Source: Chitinophagaceae bacterium (GTDB lineage: Bacteria; Bacteroidota; Bacteroidia; Chitinophagales; Chitinophagaceae). From it: a DNA stretch of 64,000 nucleotides. The translations under genes and the position numbers were made by a program. Under the pieces are notes generated by a model. The model was not told the DNA's origin and ran no database searches. It saw nothing but the letters and a program-made list of their open reading frames with translations. Below are positions 47,497 to 54,903 of this stretch, piece by piece. Positions within the stretch are counted from its first letter, which is position 1, and every line of letters begins with the position of its first letter. The stretch covers positions 62,001-126,000 of the forward strand of contig JAMLGU010000007.1 in the NCBI GenBank assembly GCA_023957575.1. The letters are read 5' to 3'.

Positions 47497-49023
47497 ATGA
47501 AATTATTATACAAATTATTATTACTCGTTGCTGTTTTTCAGTTCTTTTCCTGCAAAAAGGATACAACCACTATTTCTTATGCTGAAAAAGAAGTGATAAG
47601 TGTAAAAGGTATGGATGATATTTATCCGATTAATATCGGGCAAAAGCTCAATATTGACCCACAGGTTACATCCAACAAAGATGCCGATTTTGATTATGTT
47701 TGGGGCATTTATGAAACCAATGTACAAGGCTATACCCCCGTTTTAGATACCATCGGCCATTCCAAACAATTGGATTACACCATCATTCAACCTGCCAAAG
47801 ACTGGTTCTTAGTATTAAAAGTAACCAACAAAAAAACAGGTTTTTCGGACTATTTTACCTCTACGGTGAGGATAGGAACCGAATATACCCGGGGCTGGTA
47901 TGTGATTAAGGATGAAAACAACATGACCGATATGGATTTTTTTCTAACGCCTCAAAGCATTACGCCCACTACAAAAAGGGAAAATGTGTATAGCCTGATA
48001 AATGGTAGAAAATTAGATGGCAATGCTGTAATGCTTCGGTTTTTCACTGATTATAAAGCGCCGATTGCCGGAACCACTACCTATGCCAATACGCGATCCC
48101 TTTTTCTGATGTCGGAAAAAGATGCGGCTGTGGTAAACCTGAGCACGCTTAAAGATATCCGAAATTTCAACAGTATGTTTTATGGTGTTCCTGCCGTAAA
48201 ACATCCCACAATGGTTGGGAATGACTTTTTAGTTTATTTTATGGTAAATGACGGGCAGCTTCACAGCATTATCGGTCAGGGGCCAAGCACCGGTATTTTT
48301 GGTGGCCGAAAAATAAATACCACACTCGATTTGCCCTACTATTTATCAAAATACCATATCATGTTTATTTCCTCTTATTTCTTTGACGAATTGAGCAGTT
48401 CTTTTTATTCTGCTACCGACAGAAGTCTTTATTTATCAACGATTAAAGACAATCCTGCTACACAACTGCCCGCCAATAACAATAATAAGAAATTGATATA
48501 CATGGGTACAAAAACGACTGCCCCATTGGCAGGATTTGCCATTTTTCAGGACAAAACAGACCCTGCATCAAAAATCTTAGCCTCCGTTTCGCCCAACGTT
48601 AATAGTTTCAGGATGACCTACGAAACCTTGAGCCCAACTGATAAAGTGTATAACGGCAGCAACTATGCTTTACTATTCACCGACGAAAACATGATGTATT
48701 TTTCTGTGGGGAATGAAGTGTGGTCGCGCAACCTTTCCAATAAATTTGAGCAATTGCAATATACCGTTCCGGCCGGAGAAACCATCACATTTATCCGCCA
48801 TAGAAAAGCTACCGGTACCGGTGTAGAAGCAGCTTATGCCTATAATTATGTGATGATTGGTACTAAATCCGGGGGGAATTATAAGATAAGAATGTTTACA
48901 AAAACTTCCGGTAATCTGGCTGCCGATCCGGTGTTTACGCTGGAAGGGAAAGGTAGCGCAACCGATGCCGTGTATGTGGGGCCTTCCATAACCACCAATA
49001 TGATTAATCCAAGTACTTATTAG
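47497..49023 (+). CDS. PKD-like family surface lipoprotein
   Basis: Exported lipoprotein of 508 residues with signal ending QFFSCKKD. Residues about 30-130 fit the PKD-like domain that follows SusCD/DUF4843 genes in Bacteroidetes (YPINIGQKLNIDPQVTSN, FDYVWGIYETN). The remainder reads as repeated beta-strands with Tyr/Phe-rich ends, propeller-like, but I cannot name the domain. Last gene of the locus. A partner in ligand capture by context. Confidence 0.78.
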   Translation: MKLLYKLLLLVAVFQFFSCKKDTTTISYAEKEVISVKGMDDIYPINIGQKLNIDPQVTSNKDADFDYVWGIYETNVQGYTPVLDTIGHSKQLDYTIIQPAKDWFLVLKVTNKKTGFSDYFTSTVRIGTEYTRGWYVIKDENNMTDMDFFLTPQSITPTTKRENVYSLINGRKLDGNAVMLRFFTDYKAPIAGTTTYANTRSLFLMSEKDAAVVNLSTLKDIRNFNSMFYGVPAVKHPTMVGNDFLVYFMVNDGQLHSIIGQGPSTGIFGGRKINTTLDLPYYLSKYHIMFISSYFFDELSSSFYSATDRSLYLSTIKDNPATQLPANNNNKKLIYMGTKTTAPLAGFAIFQDKTDPASKILASVSPNVNSFRMTYETLSPTDKVYNGSNYALLFTDENMMYFSVGNEVWSRNLSNKFEQLQYTVPAGETITFIRHRKATGTGVEAAYAYNYVMIGTKSGGNYKIRMFTKTSGNLAADPVFTLEGKGSATDAVYVGPSITTNMINPSTY

Positions 49024-49060
49024 CAATTGTGTATTATGTTGATAGTCGTTTATGAAGTCA

Positions 49061-49107
49061 GGGATTAATAAATAAGATTTAACCTATTAATTAATCCCCT
49101 ACTTTTT
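49061..49107 (+). terminator. Possible terminator of the SusCD operon
   Basis: GGGATTAAT at 49061-49069 pairs with ATTAATCCC at 49090-49098, followed by a T-rich run after CCTA. The stem is short and AT-rich, so the call is tentative. Confidence 0.45.
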
Positions 49108-49143
49108 ACATAATACTTAATAGTACTGAAAATATTTTGAAAT

Positions 49144-49214
49144 TACCCCTTCAAAAACTTATTAGCAGCCTCTTCTTTAAATCTTGCATTTTTGCCGTCC
49201 CAGTTTAGGGTTTG
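49144..49214. repeat. Left 71-bp direct repeat of the restriction-modification island
   Basis: Copy of the last 22 codons plus stop of the Gfo/Idh/MocA gene. It matches 58125-58195 over 71 bases with one mismatch (T for C). Read on the minus strand it still codes the family C-terminus ending ANKFLKG and stop, with TAA instead of TAG. It is a displaced gene end, not a gene. Confidence 0.95.
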
Positions 49215-49255
49215 TTTTGAAAATAGTAAAGATACTTACACCTGAGGGCCCGCTA

Positions 49256-50740
49256 TTATTCCTTTCCATTTATCGAAATCATTATTTCTCTGAAACTTTC
49301 CAGTCCCGCTTCAAGGTTTTCAATTATTTCACCTGCTAAAACGTCCGGGTCGGGCAAGTTGTCAAGGTCGGCAAGTGATTTATCTTTTATCCAGGTGATG
49401 TCAAGCGATGTCTTGTCACGGTTGATAATTTCATCATAAGTGAACTTTCTCCAACGTCCTTCAGGATTTGTGTTTGCGCTATAAGTTTCTTTTCGTTTGT
49501 GTCGGTTGTCGGGATTGTAGCAATTGATGAAGTCTCTTAGGTCTTCCAATTTTAGCGGATTCTTTTTCAGCGTAAAATGAATGTTGGTTCTGAAATCGTA
49601 AATCCAAATGTCCTTTGTCCAAGGTTGTTTTGATGCAGGTTTGTTGTCGAAGAAAAGCACATTAGCTTTTACGCCTTGTCTGTAAAAAATACCTGTCGGC
49701 AAGCGTAAAATTGTATGCAAGTCAGTTGTTTCCATTAACTTTTTGCGAACTGTTTCACCTGCACCGGCTTCAAACAAAACATTGTCGGGCAAAACAACTG
49801 CCGCTTGTCCTGTTGATTTCAGCATTGTTCTGATGTGCTGAACAAAGTTCAATTGCTTGTTGCTGGATGTTCCCCAAAAGTCTTGTCGGTTGTAGGTGAG
49901 TTCGTCTGTTTCCTGTTCGCCTTCTTCGTTGGTGGCTGTCATGCTGCTTTTTCTGCCAAATGGCGGATTAGCTAACACATAATCCACTCGTAAACCACTG
50001 TCTGAAATTAAAGCATCAGCCGGGGAAATAAAGTTTTCACTTTCAAAATCTCCAATGTTGTGCAAAAATAAATTCATCAAACACATTCTTCTCGTGTTTG
50101 GCACAATTTCATTTCCGAAAAATGTATCGTGTTTTAAAAAGTGCTTTTGCGTTTTATCTAATTTCTGTTTTGCAATAAAATCATAAGCTGCCAAAAAGAA
50201 ACCACCAGTTCCGCAAGCAGGGTCAGCAATGGTTTTCATGGGTTCGGGTTGCACACATTCCACCATGGCACGAATCAAAGCCCTTGGTGTGAAGTATTGA
50301 CCTGCTCCGCTTTTGGTATCTTCTGCGTTTTTTTCTAAAAGTCCTTCGTAAATGGTTCCTTTTATATCTGCTCCAAGTGTTGCCCATTGCTCTTTATCAA
50401 TCATATCAATGATTTTGTAAAGCATGGCAGGCTCTTTAATCTTGTTTTGACTTTGAACAAAAATTTGCCCCAGAACACCTTTCTGTCTTGAAAGCACATT
50501 CAGCGTTTTGGAATAATGTTGTTCTAATTCATCTCCATGTCTTGAAGTCAAACTTTCCCAATTGTGTTCTGTTGGGATTGGAAGTTTTCTATTATAAGGA
50601 GGTTTGCTGAATTCATCAGCCATTTTTAAAAACAGCAAGTAGGTAAGTTGCTCCAAGTAGTCGCCATAACCCACACCAATATCTCTTAGCGGATTACAAA
50701 AGCTCCAGACTTTGCTAACGATTGCGGATGTATTTTCCAT
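49256..50740 (-). CDS. hsdM: Type I restriction-modification methyltransferase HsdM
   Basis: Modification subunit of 494 residues, transferring methyl groups to adenine at the sequence chosen by HsdS. The SAM site is DPACGTGGF (residues 173-181) and the catalytic motif is NPPFG (258-262), the adenine-methylase form of motif IV. The N-terminal helical domain precedes. It is the last gene of the operon, separated from hsdS by the two cassettes and the Fic gene, which is unusual since hsdM and hsdS are normally adjacent. Confidence 0.95.
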   Translation of the reverse strand: MENTSAIVSKVWSFCNPLRDIGVGYGDYLEQLTYLLFLKMADEFSKPPYNRKLPIPTEHNWESLTSRHGDELEQHYSKTLNVLSRQKGVLGQIFVQSQNKIKEPAMLYKIIDMIDKEQWATLGADIKGTIYEGLLEKNAEDTKSGAGQYFTPRALIRAMVECVQPEPMKTIADPACGTGGFFLAAYDFIAKQKLDKTQKHFLKHDTFFGNEIVPNTRRMCLMNLFLHNIGDFESENFISPADALISDSGLRVDYVLANPPFGRKSSMTATNEEGEQETDELTYNRQDFWGTSSNKQLNFVQHIRTMLKSTGQAAVVLPDNVLFEAGAGETVRKKLMETTDLHTILRLPTGIFYRQGVKANVLFFDNKPASKQPWTKDIWIYDFRTNIHFTLKKNPLKLEDLRDFINCYNPDNRHKRKETYSANTNPEGRWRKFTYDEIINRDKTSLDITWIKDKSLADLDNLPDPDVLAGEIIENLEAGLESFREIMISINGKE

Positions 50741-50743
50741 TTC

Positions 50744-50840
50744 AATTACGAATTACGAGTTACAAATTACGGATTATTAATTACGAATTACGAATTGTTA
50801 ATTACGAATTACGAATTGTTAATTACGAATTACGAATTGC
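50744..50840. repeat. AATTACG short-repeat array, between first cassette and hsdM
   Basis: Tandem and near-tandem copies of AATTACGAATT with variants (ATTACGGATT, TTACAAATTACGG), ending at the stop side of the four-helix-bundle gene. Its left half is nearly identical to the array at 52421-52520. It spans the gap between that gene and the start of hsdM. Confidence 0.9.
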
Positions 50841-51189
50841 GATTTTTGATGGTGAGTTGAATTTTACCTATGATTTTGCAAATTTCTTCTGCATCTGTTA
50901 GTAAACTCTCTGCTTCTTGTGGCGATAGATAGTCGGTTGCCTGAAGTAGCTTCAGCCAATAAACGGTTTCTCTTGCTTCTTTGTATGCTATACTGATTTT
51001 TGAAAGAAAATCTTTATTCGATTGACCACCAATTGACTCTTCAATATTTGCCCCTATTGAGGTGCCTGACCGCAGTAATTGTTTGGATAGTACAAATTCT
51101 TTCTTTTCTGCTTTCAAGTGTTTATACACATTCACTATGCGGATGGCAAATGCAAATGTTTTTTGCTGAATGATATTGTCTGCTTTCAT
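50830..51189 (-). CDS. Four-helix-bundle protein (23S rRNA intervening-sequence-type), copy 1
   Basis: 119-residue protein of the S23/four-helix-bundle family first known from ORFs in 23S rRNA intervening sequences. Typical core: FVLSKQLLRSGTSIGANIEE, then FLSKISIAYKEARETVYWLK and DAEEICKIIGKIQL. The start overlaps the Fic stop by 4 bases (ATGA). It differs from the second copy (52509-52868) at only four residues. Function unknown; it behaves as a passenger cassette here, with AATTACG repeats at its 3' end. Confidence 0.88.
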   Translation of the reverse strand: MKADNIIQQKTFAFAIRIVNVYKHLKAEKKEFVLSKQLLRSGTSIGANIEESIGGQSNKDFLSKISIAYKEARETVYWLKLLQATDYLSPQEAESLLTDAEEICKIIGKIQLTIKNRNS

Positions 51190-52325
51190 TTTTTAAACAA
51201 GGTGAAGTATTCCTCAAACATAAAGATTTGATTTCGTTTAGCTCCCGTAATTTCTTTCAAAATATTGAGCCTTCTAAAATCTTCTATTAGTTTATAGGCT
51301 GATACCATTGATAAGCCTGTCTGCTTAGCCACCGATTCAGCATCTACCACGGGTTCTAAAAATAAGTAATCTAAAAACTTTTTTGCGTTATTTACTTTTT
51401 TCCCCAATGAGTAAATACGTTTCTCCTCACAATCTTTTTTCAACGCTATAATATCCCTAAGCGTTTGGCTGGAATTTTCGCAGGTTTCAATAATGCCTAT
51501 TAAAAAAAATTTTATCCATCCTGATAAGTCATTCTTGGTTCGAACCTTTGTCAGATTATTATAATAATTAGCCTTGTTTTTTTCAAAGAAATCTGAAAGA
51601 TATAGAACCGGCTTTTTGATAATTCCATTTTCCACCAAATACAGCGTAGTCATGAGCCGACCAATACGCCCATTGCCATCTAAAAACGGGTGAATGGTTT
51701 CAAACTGATAGTGTGCAATGGCAATCTTGATTAGGTTTGTAAGTCCGGTATCTTCATTATGTAAAAATTTTTCTAAGTCACTCATCAACGGGTTCACGTT
51801 ATCATGGGGTGGAGGAATAAATATAGCGCTGAGCAGAGATGAACCACCAATCCAATTTTGGCTTCTGCGAAATTCTCCGGGTAACTTGTGTTCCCCTCTT
51901 ACTCCTCGTAGAAGAATTTTATGCGCTTCTTTCAACAGACGTGAGCTAAGCGGCAATTCATTCAGTCTTTTTATACAGACATTCAAAGCGTCTATATAGT
52001 TGTTTACCTCGTTCCAATCGTCTCTCCGCTCGGGTTGAACATCCGATTCCTTCAAAAGCACTTCTTCCATATTGGTTTGCGTGCCTTCAATACGACTGGA
52101 AACTGTAGCCTCTTTCACCACATACATACGGATGAAATGGTCTATGTTGGGAATTTGGTGGGAATAAGCATCTAACTGACCGATAGCGATAGCAGATTTT
52201 TCTACCAAACGGGTAAGCACTCGGTCGTTCCAAGACCATACATCATTCACCTCATTGGGTATAAAAGCCTTGTAATCAATCTGTTTTACAAAATTTCCTG
52301 CTTTAAAATCGTGGATTTTTAACAT
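51186..52325 (-). CDS. Fic family protein, class II-like
   Basis: AMP-transferase-fold protein of 379 residues. The Fic motif is complete: HPFLDGNGRIGR (residues 212-223) with the catalytic His. An inhibitory helix of the SxxxEG form, SSRIEG (76-81), lies in the N-terminal domain, so the enzyme is self-inhibited. The C-terminal 80 residues look like a winged helix (AESVAKQTGLSMVSAYKLIE). It sits between two four-helix-bundle copies within the restriction-modification operon. Whether it modifies a host protein or serves defence is unknown. Confidence 0.92.
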   Translation of the reverse strand: MLKIHDFKAGNFVKQIDYKAFIPNEVNDVWSWNDRVLTRLVEKSAIAIGQLDAYSHQIPNIDHFIRMYVVKEATVSSRIEGTQTNMEEVLLKESDVQPERRDDWNEVNNYIDALNVCIKRLNELPLSSRLLKEAHKILLRGVRGEHKLPGEFRRSQNWIGGSSLLSAIFIPPPHDNVNPLMSDLEKFLHNEDTGLTNLIKIAIAHYQFETIHPFLDGNGRIGRLMTTLYLVENGIIKKPVLYLSDFFEKNKANYYNNLTKVRTKNDLSGWIKFFLIGIIETCENSSQTLRDIIALKKDCEEKRIYSLGKKVNNAKKFLDYLFLEPVVDAESVAKQTGLSMVSAYKLIEDFRRLNILKEITGAKRNQIFMFEEYFTLFKK

Positions 52326-52420
52326 GCTGCAAAGTTAAATAAAAACTTGGTTATTTAAGTTTAAAGGCTTAAAGTTAAATAGCGAGATTCTTATTTAAGT
52401 TTCTTGACTTTTCTTTTTTG

Positions 52421-52520
52421 CGAATTACGAATTATGAATTACGAGTTACAAATTACGGATTATTAATTACAAATTACGAATTATGAATTACGAATTATGA
52501 ATTATGAGCTATGAAATGCG
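52421..52520. repeat. AATTACG short-repeat array, between Fic and second cassette
   Basis: Copies of AATTACGAATTA, ATTACAAATTACG and ATTATGAATTA, in the 183-base gap between the fic start and the stop of the second four-helix-bundle gene. It shares the core GAATTACGAGTTACAAATTA with the array at 50744-50840. It runs into the 3' end of the second cassette gene. Confidence 0.9.
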
Positions 52521-52868
52521 ATTTTTGATGGTGAGTTGAATTTTACCTATGATTTTGCAAATTTCTTCTGCATCTGTTAGTAAACTCTCTGCTTCTTGTG
52601 GCGATAGATAGTCGGTTGCCTGAAGTAGCTTCAGCCAATAAACGGTTTCTCTTGCTTCTTTGTATGCTATACTGATTTTTGAAAGAAAATCTTTATTCGA
52701 TTGACCACCAATTGACTCTTCAATATTTGCCCCTATTGAGGTGCCTGACCGCAGTAATTGTTTGGATAGCACAAATTCTTTCTTTTCATTTTTCAAGTGT
52801 TTATACACATTCACTATGCGGATGGCAAAGGCAAATGTTTTTTGCTGAATGATATTTTCTGATTTCAT
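52509..52868 (-). CDS. Four-helix-bundle protein, copy 2
   Basis: 119-residue sister of the gene at 50830-51189 (differences at residues 3, 4, 27 and 118; no gaps). Nucleotide alignment over 350 bases has fewer than ten mismatches. Start overlaps the hsdS stop by 4 bases (ATGA), as copy 1 does with the Fic gene. The matched flank arrays show the two are copies of one cassette. Confidence 0.88.
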   Translation of the reverse strand: MKSENIIQQKTFAFAIRIVNVYKHLKNEKKEFVLSKQLLRSGTSIGANIEESIGGQSNKDFLSKISIAYKEARETVYWLKLLQATDYLSPQEAESLLTDAEEICKIIGKIQLTIKNRIS

Positions 52869-54130
52869 TTTTTCTTTTTTCGCAATTCGTAATTTTCAAT
52901 TCGTAATTGTTGAAGGAGTTTTTCAGCAGGTTCATCATTGCGGTCTTGCGGAACAAGTTTGCCTTCAAAGGCTTTTTTAATAATGCTTAATCGCAATGCT
53001 TCTGCCTGTTGCAAACTGCTTTCTATGGTTTCTTCAATTTTATCGCAAACGGAAAGTCGAGATTCGATTTCCTGAACGATTAAGTTCTGCTCCGTTGGTG
53101 AACATTTGAATATTGGATATTCTTCTAATTCTTCAAATGATACTCTAGGTCTATCACCTGATGTTTTCTGATTAGCAAATCTTACAAAATCACGTTGATG
53201 CAAAATGTATTTTAAAAGTTCAGGATTAAAATTATCTAAACATTCCATAATTATAAATTCACCTGAACACACACCATCAAATTCTGCCTTGTAAACTTTG
53301 TTCAAATAGGGACGCATCCTGCCATACAATACGTGATTAACTTTAAATGAATTACCTGCACTCTTGAATTGATTGAATTGATAAGTCATATATGGTTTCA
53401 TTGCATTTGATTCAATACAATCCATTCCTATAAATCTGGCTTCGGGCATTTCTGTCGGTAAAGCTTTTACGCTTACTTTCTTTACTATTTCTCCAAGAGT
53501 GGTTTTTGTCCAACCAGTAGTCATTTCAGATTGCTTCAAATTCTTATTAGTTAGCTTCCCTTCAAATGCCCACTTCAAAACAGATTCACGATACACTTTC
53601 AATTGCTGTTTTGTGGTTTCTAAATACTCAATGCCTTTATCAAGGTCGGTGAGTAGTTGTTCGAGTTTGGCAAGGATGCGGGTTTGTTCGGGGAGGGGGG
53701 CAATGTGGAAATCATAATTCCATAATAAGTTAGGGTCAACGTGCGGTATTCCAACTCCTTTTGCTCGTGTATTTATCTCAATGAATTTGGACTGCAGAAA
53801 ATAGTAAACATAGTCTTGATTCATTAATGGCAACTTAATTCTTACCAATGTGCTACCTAAAGCTCCTTTAATTGCTTTTCCAACATATCCAGAACGGCTA
53901 CCATCCCAAACCATCAGGAAATCGTCATCTTCACAAAGCACACAACCTAGGCCATCAGTATATTCATCAATAATATTTTTCTCAAAAGCCTTGATATTTA
54001 CGTAGGGAATTGAACATTCTTTTGTCTTATCTTTAGAAATACGTTTTGGCTTTTTACCTTTTTCAGTAATTACTAGTTCTCCCAACTTGGCAATTGCCCA
54101 TCCTTTTGGTAAATTTTCAAACTCTGCCAT
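52865..54130 (-). CDS. hsdS: Type I restriction-modification specificity subunit HsdS
   Basis: 421-residue subunit that selects the DNA sequence. Two target-recognition domains (about residues 1-150 and 205-340) alternate with two helical conserved regions (about 150-200, LPEQTRILAKLEQLLTDLDK; and 345-405, TEQNLIVQEIESRLSVCDKI). The C-terminus QLRIENYELRKKKK is coded by the AATTACGAATT repeat motif and a following A-run (52868-52912), which suggests repeat DNA has been added to the reading frame. It starts 2 bases after the RAYT stop. Confidence 0.93.
   Translation of the reverse strand: MAEFENLPKGWAIAKLGELVITEKGKKPKRISKDKTKECSIPYVNIKAFEKNIIDEYTDGLGCVLCEDDDFLMVWDGSRSGYVGKAIKGALGSTLVRIKLPLMNQDYVYYFLQSKFIEINTRAKGVGIPHVDPNLLWNYDFHIAPLPEQTRILAKLEQLLTDLDKGIEYLETTKQQLKVYRESVLKWAFEGKLTNKNLKQSEMTTGWTKTTLGEIVKKVSVKALPTEMPEARFIGMDCIESNAMKPYMTYQFNQFKSAGNSFKVNHVLYGRMRPYLNKVYKAEFDGVCSGEFIIMECLDNFNPELLKYILHQRDFVRFANQKTSGDRPRVSFEELEEYPIFKCSPTEQNLIVQEIESRLSVCDKIEETIESSLQQAEALRLSIIKKAFEGKLVPQDRNDEPAEKLLQQLRIENYELRKKKK
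52868..52912. repeat. AATTACG repeats read as the HsdS C-terminus
   Basis: On the minus strand CAATTACGAATTGAAAATTA and CGAATTGCG stand directly before the hsdS stop and are translated as QLRIENYELR. The unit is the same as in the two arrays that flank the four-helix-bundle genes. Confidence 0.8.
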
Positions 54131-54132
54131 GG

Positions 54133-54903
54133 TTAGTCGGTGTTTTTTGAACGGATTAAAGAATCATCCTCCCAGTTCCGCGGATTGTTTCGGATATAAT
54201 TTTTTATCCGCAGGTATTCGTCCCCGTTGCGGATGATATGATCATGATAATTGGGTTGAAAAAAATGGTTATGCCGGTTGTATTTCGGGATATCTAATTC
54301 GTGTTCATCAATATAATCATCAATTTTTGTATTGACCACCGATTTGAACCCTGCAATAAATGATGAAATGGATTTGGGTTTCCGGATTAAATGGGGCGGT
54401 TGGGGGGAACGTTGATTGGGTTGCGATTCCGGATTCGGTTGTTCCTGTGGGTGGTGACGGTGATGTTCACGTTGTTGATAATAATAATAATATTGTAGAG
54501 GCGCACGGTCGTGCGCCTCTACAATATTATTACCAACGTCATCAATATTATTATCAACGTTACCAATATTATTACCAATGTCATCAATATTATCATCAAC
54601 GTTACCCGAATCATGGGTATTTCCGTCATTCGTTTTTTGCAAAACCACGATGGCGTGCAAATGATTGGGCATGATGATATATTCATCCAAAAACAATTCC
54701 TGCCTTATTTCAAATGATTTTAACCATTCGGTTTGCGCAATCTTTCCAAAATCGGATAATACCATTTGTCCATCTATTATTTCGCCCATAATACATTCTC
54801 TGTTTTGGGTAACCAATGTAATGAAATAAAATCCTGTACCCGCATAATCCCAACCTTTTAACCTATTGGATTCAATCCTGTATTTCCCTGCAAATTTTTC
54901 CAT
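54133..54903 (-). CDS. RAYT-type Y1 transposase with low-complexity insertion
   Basis: REP-associated tyrosine transposase of 256 residues, single-strand HUH nuclease. The HUH motif is PNHLHAIV (residues 79-86), and the catalytic Tyr is probably in EYLRIKNYIRNNPRNW (Tyr230 or 237). Residues about 92-170 are low-complexity: repeats like NVDDNIDDIGNN, then Tyr-, His-, Gln- and Pro-rich runs, placed between the two halves of the active site. A perfect REP-like palindrome lies inside this insertion. The gene overlaps the hsdR stop by one base (TAATG) and hsdS follows after 2 bases, so it is an operon member. Confidence 0.85.
   Translation of the reverse strand: MEKFAGKYRIESNRLKGWDYAGTGFYFITLVTQNRECIMGEIIDGQMVLSDFGKIAQTEWLKSFEIRQELFLDEYIIMPNHLHAIVVLQKTNDGNTHDSGNVDDNIDDIGNNIGNVDNNIDDVGNNIVEAHDRAPLQYYYYYQQREHHRHHPQEQPNPESQPNQRSPQPPHLIRKPKSISSFIAGFKSVVNTKIDDYIDEHELDIPKYNRHNHFFQPNYHDHIIRNGDEYLRIKNYIRNNPRNWEDDSLIRSKNTD
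54485..54532. repeat. REP-like palindrome inside the RAYT gene
   Basis: Perfect inverted repeat: 23-base arms (54485-54507 and 54510-54532) and a 2-base loop GT. The core arm is GTAGAGGCGCACG. In the transposase frame it codes NNIVEAHDRAPLQYY. Such hairpins are what RAYT proteins recognise, so the enzyme's own gene carries a likely substrate. Confidence 0.9.
54533..54606. repeat. Degenerate AACGTCATCAATATT-type tandem repeat within RAYT
   Basis: Four to five copies of a 24-27-base unit around ACCAATGTCATCAATATTAT, read as NVDDNID-IGNN repeats in the transposase. The unit is adjacent to the palindrome and probably grew by slippage. Confidence 0.75.

Noticed and set aside
50744..52912. AATTACG arrays as a CRISPR array
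   Set aside because: Units are short, adjacent and irregular; there are no spacers and no cas genes.
54360..54717. Plus-strand open frames over the RAYT low-complexity region
   Set aside because: Mirror translations of the palindrome and tandem repeats; the minus frame has the HUH motif and operon context.
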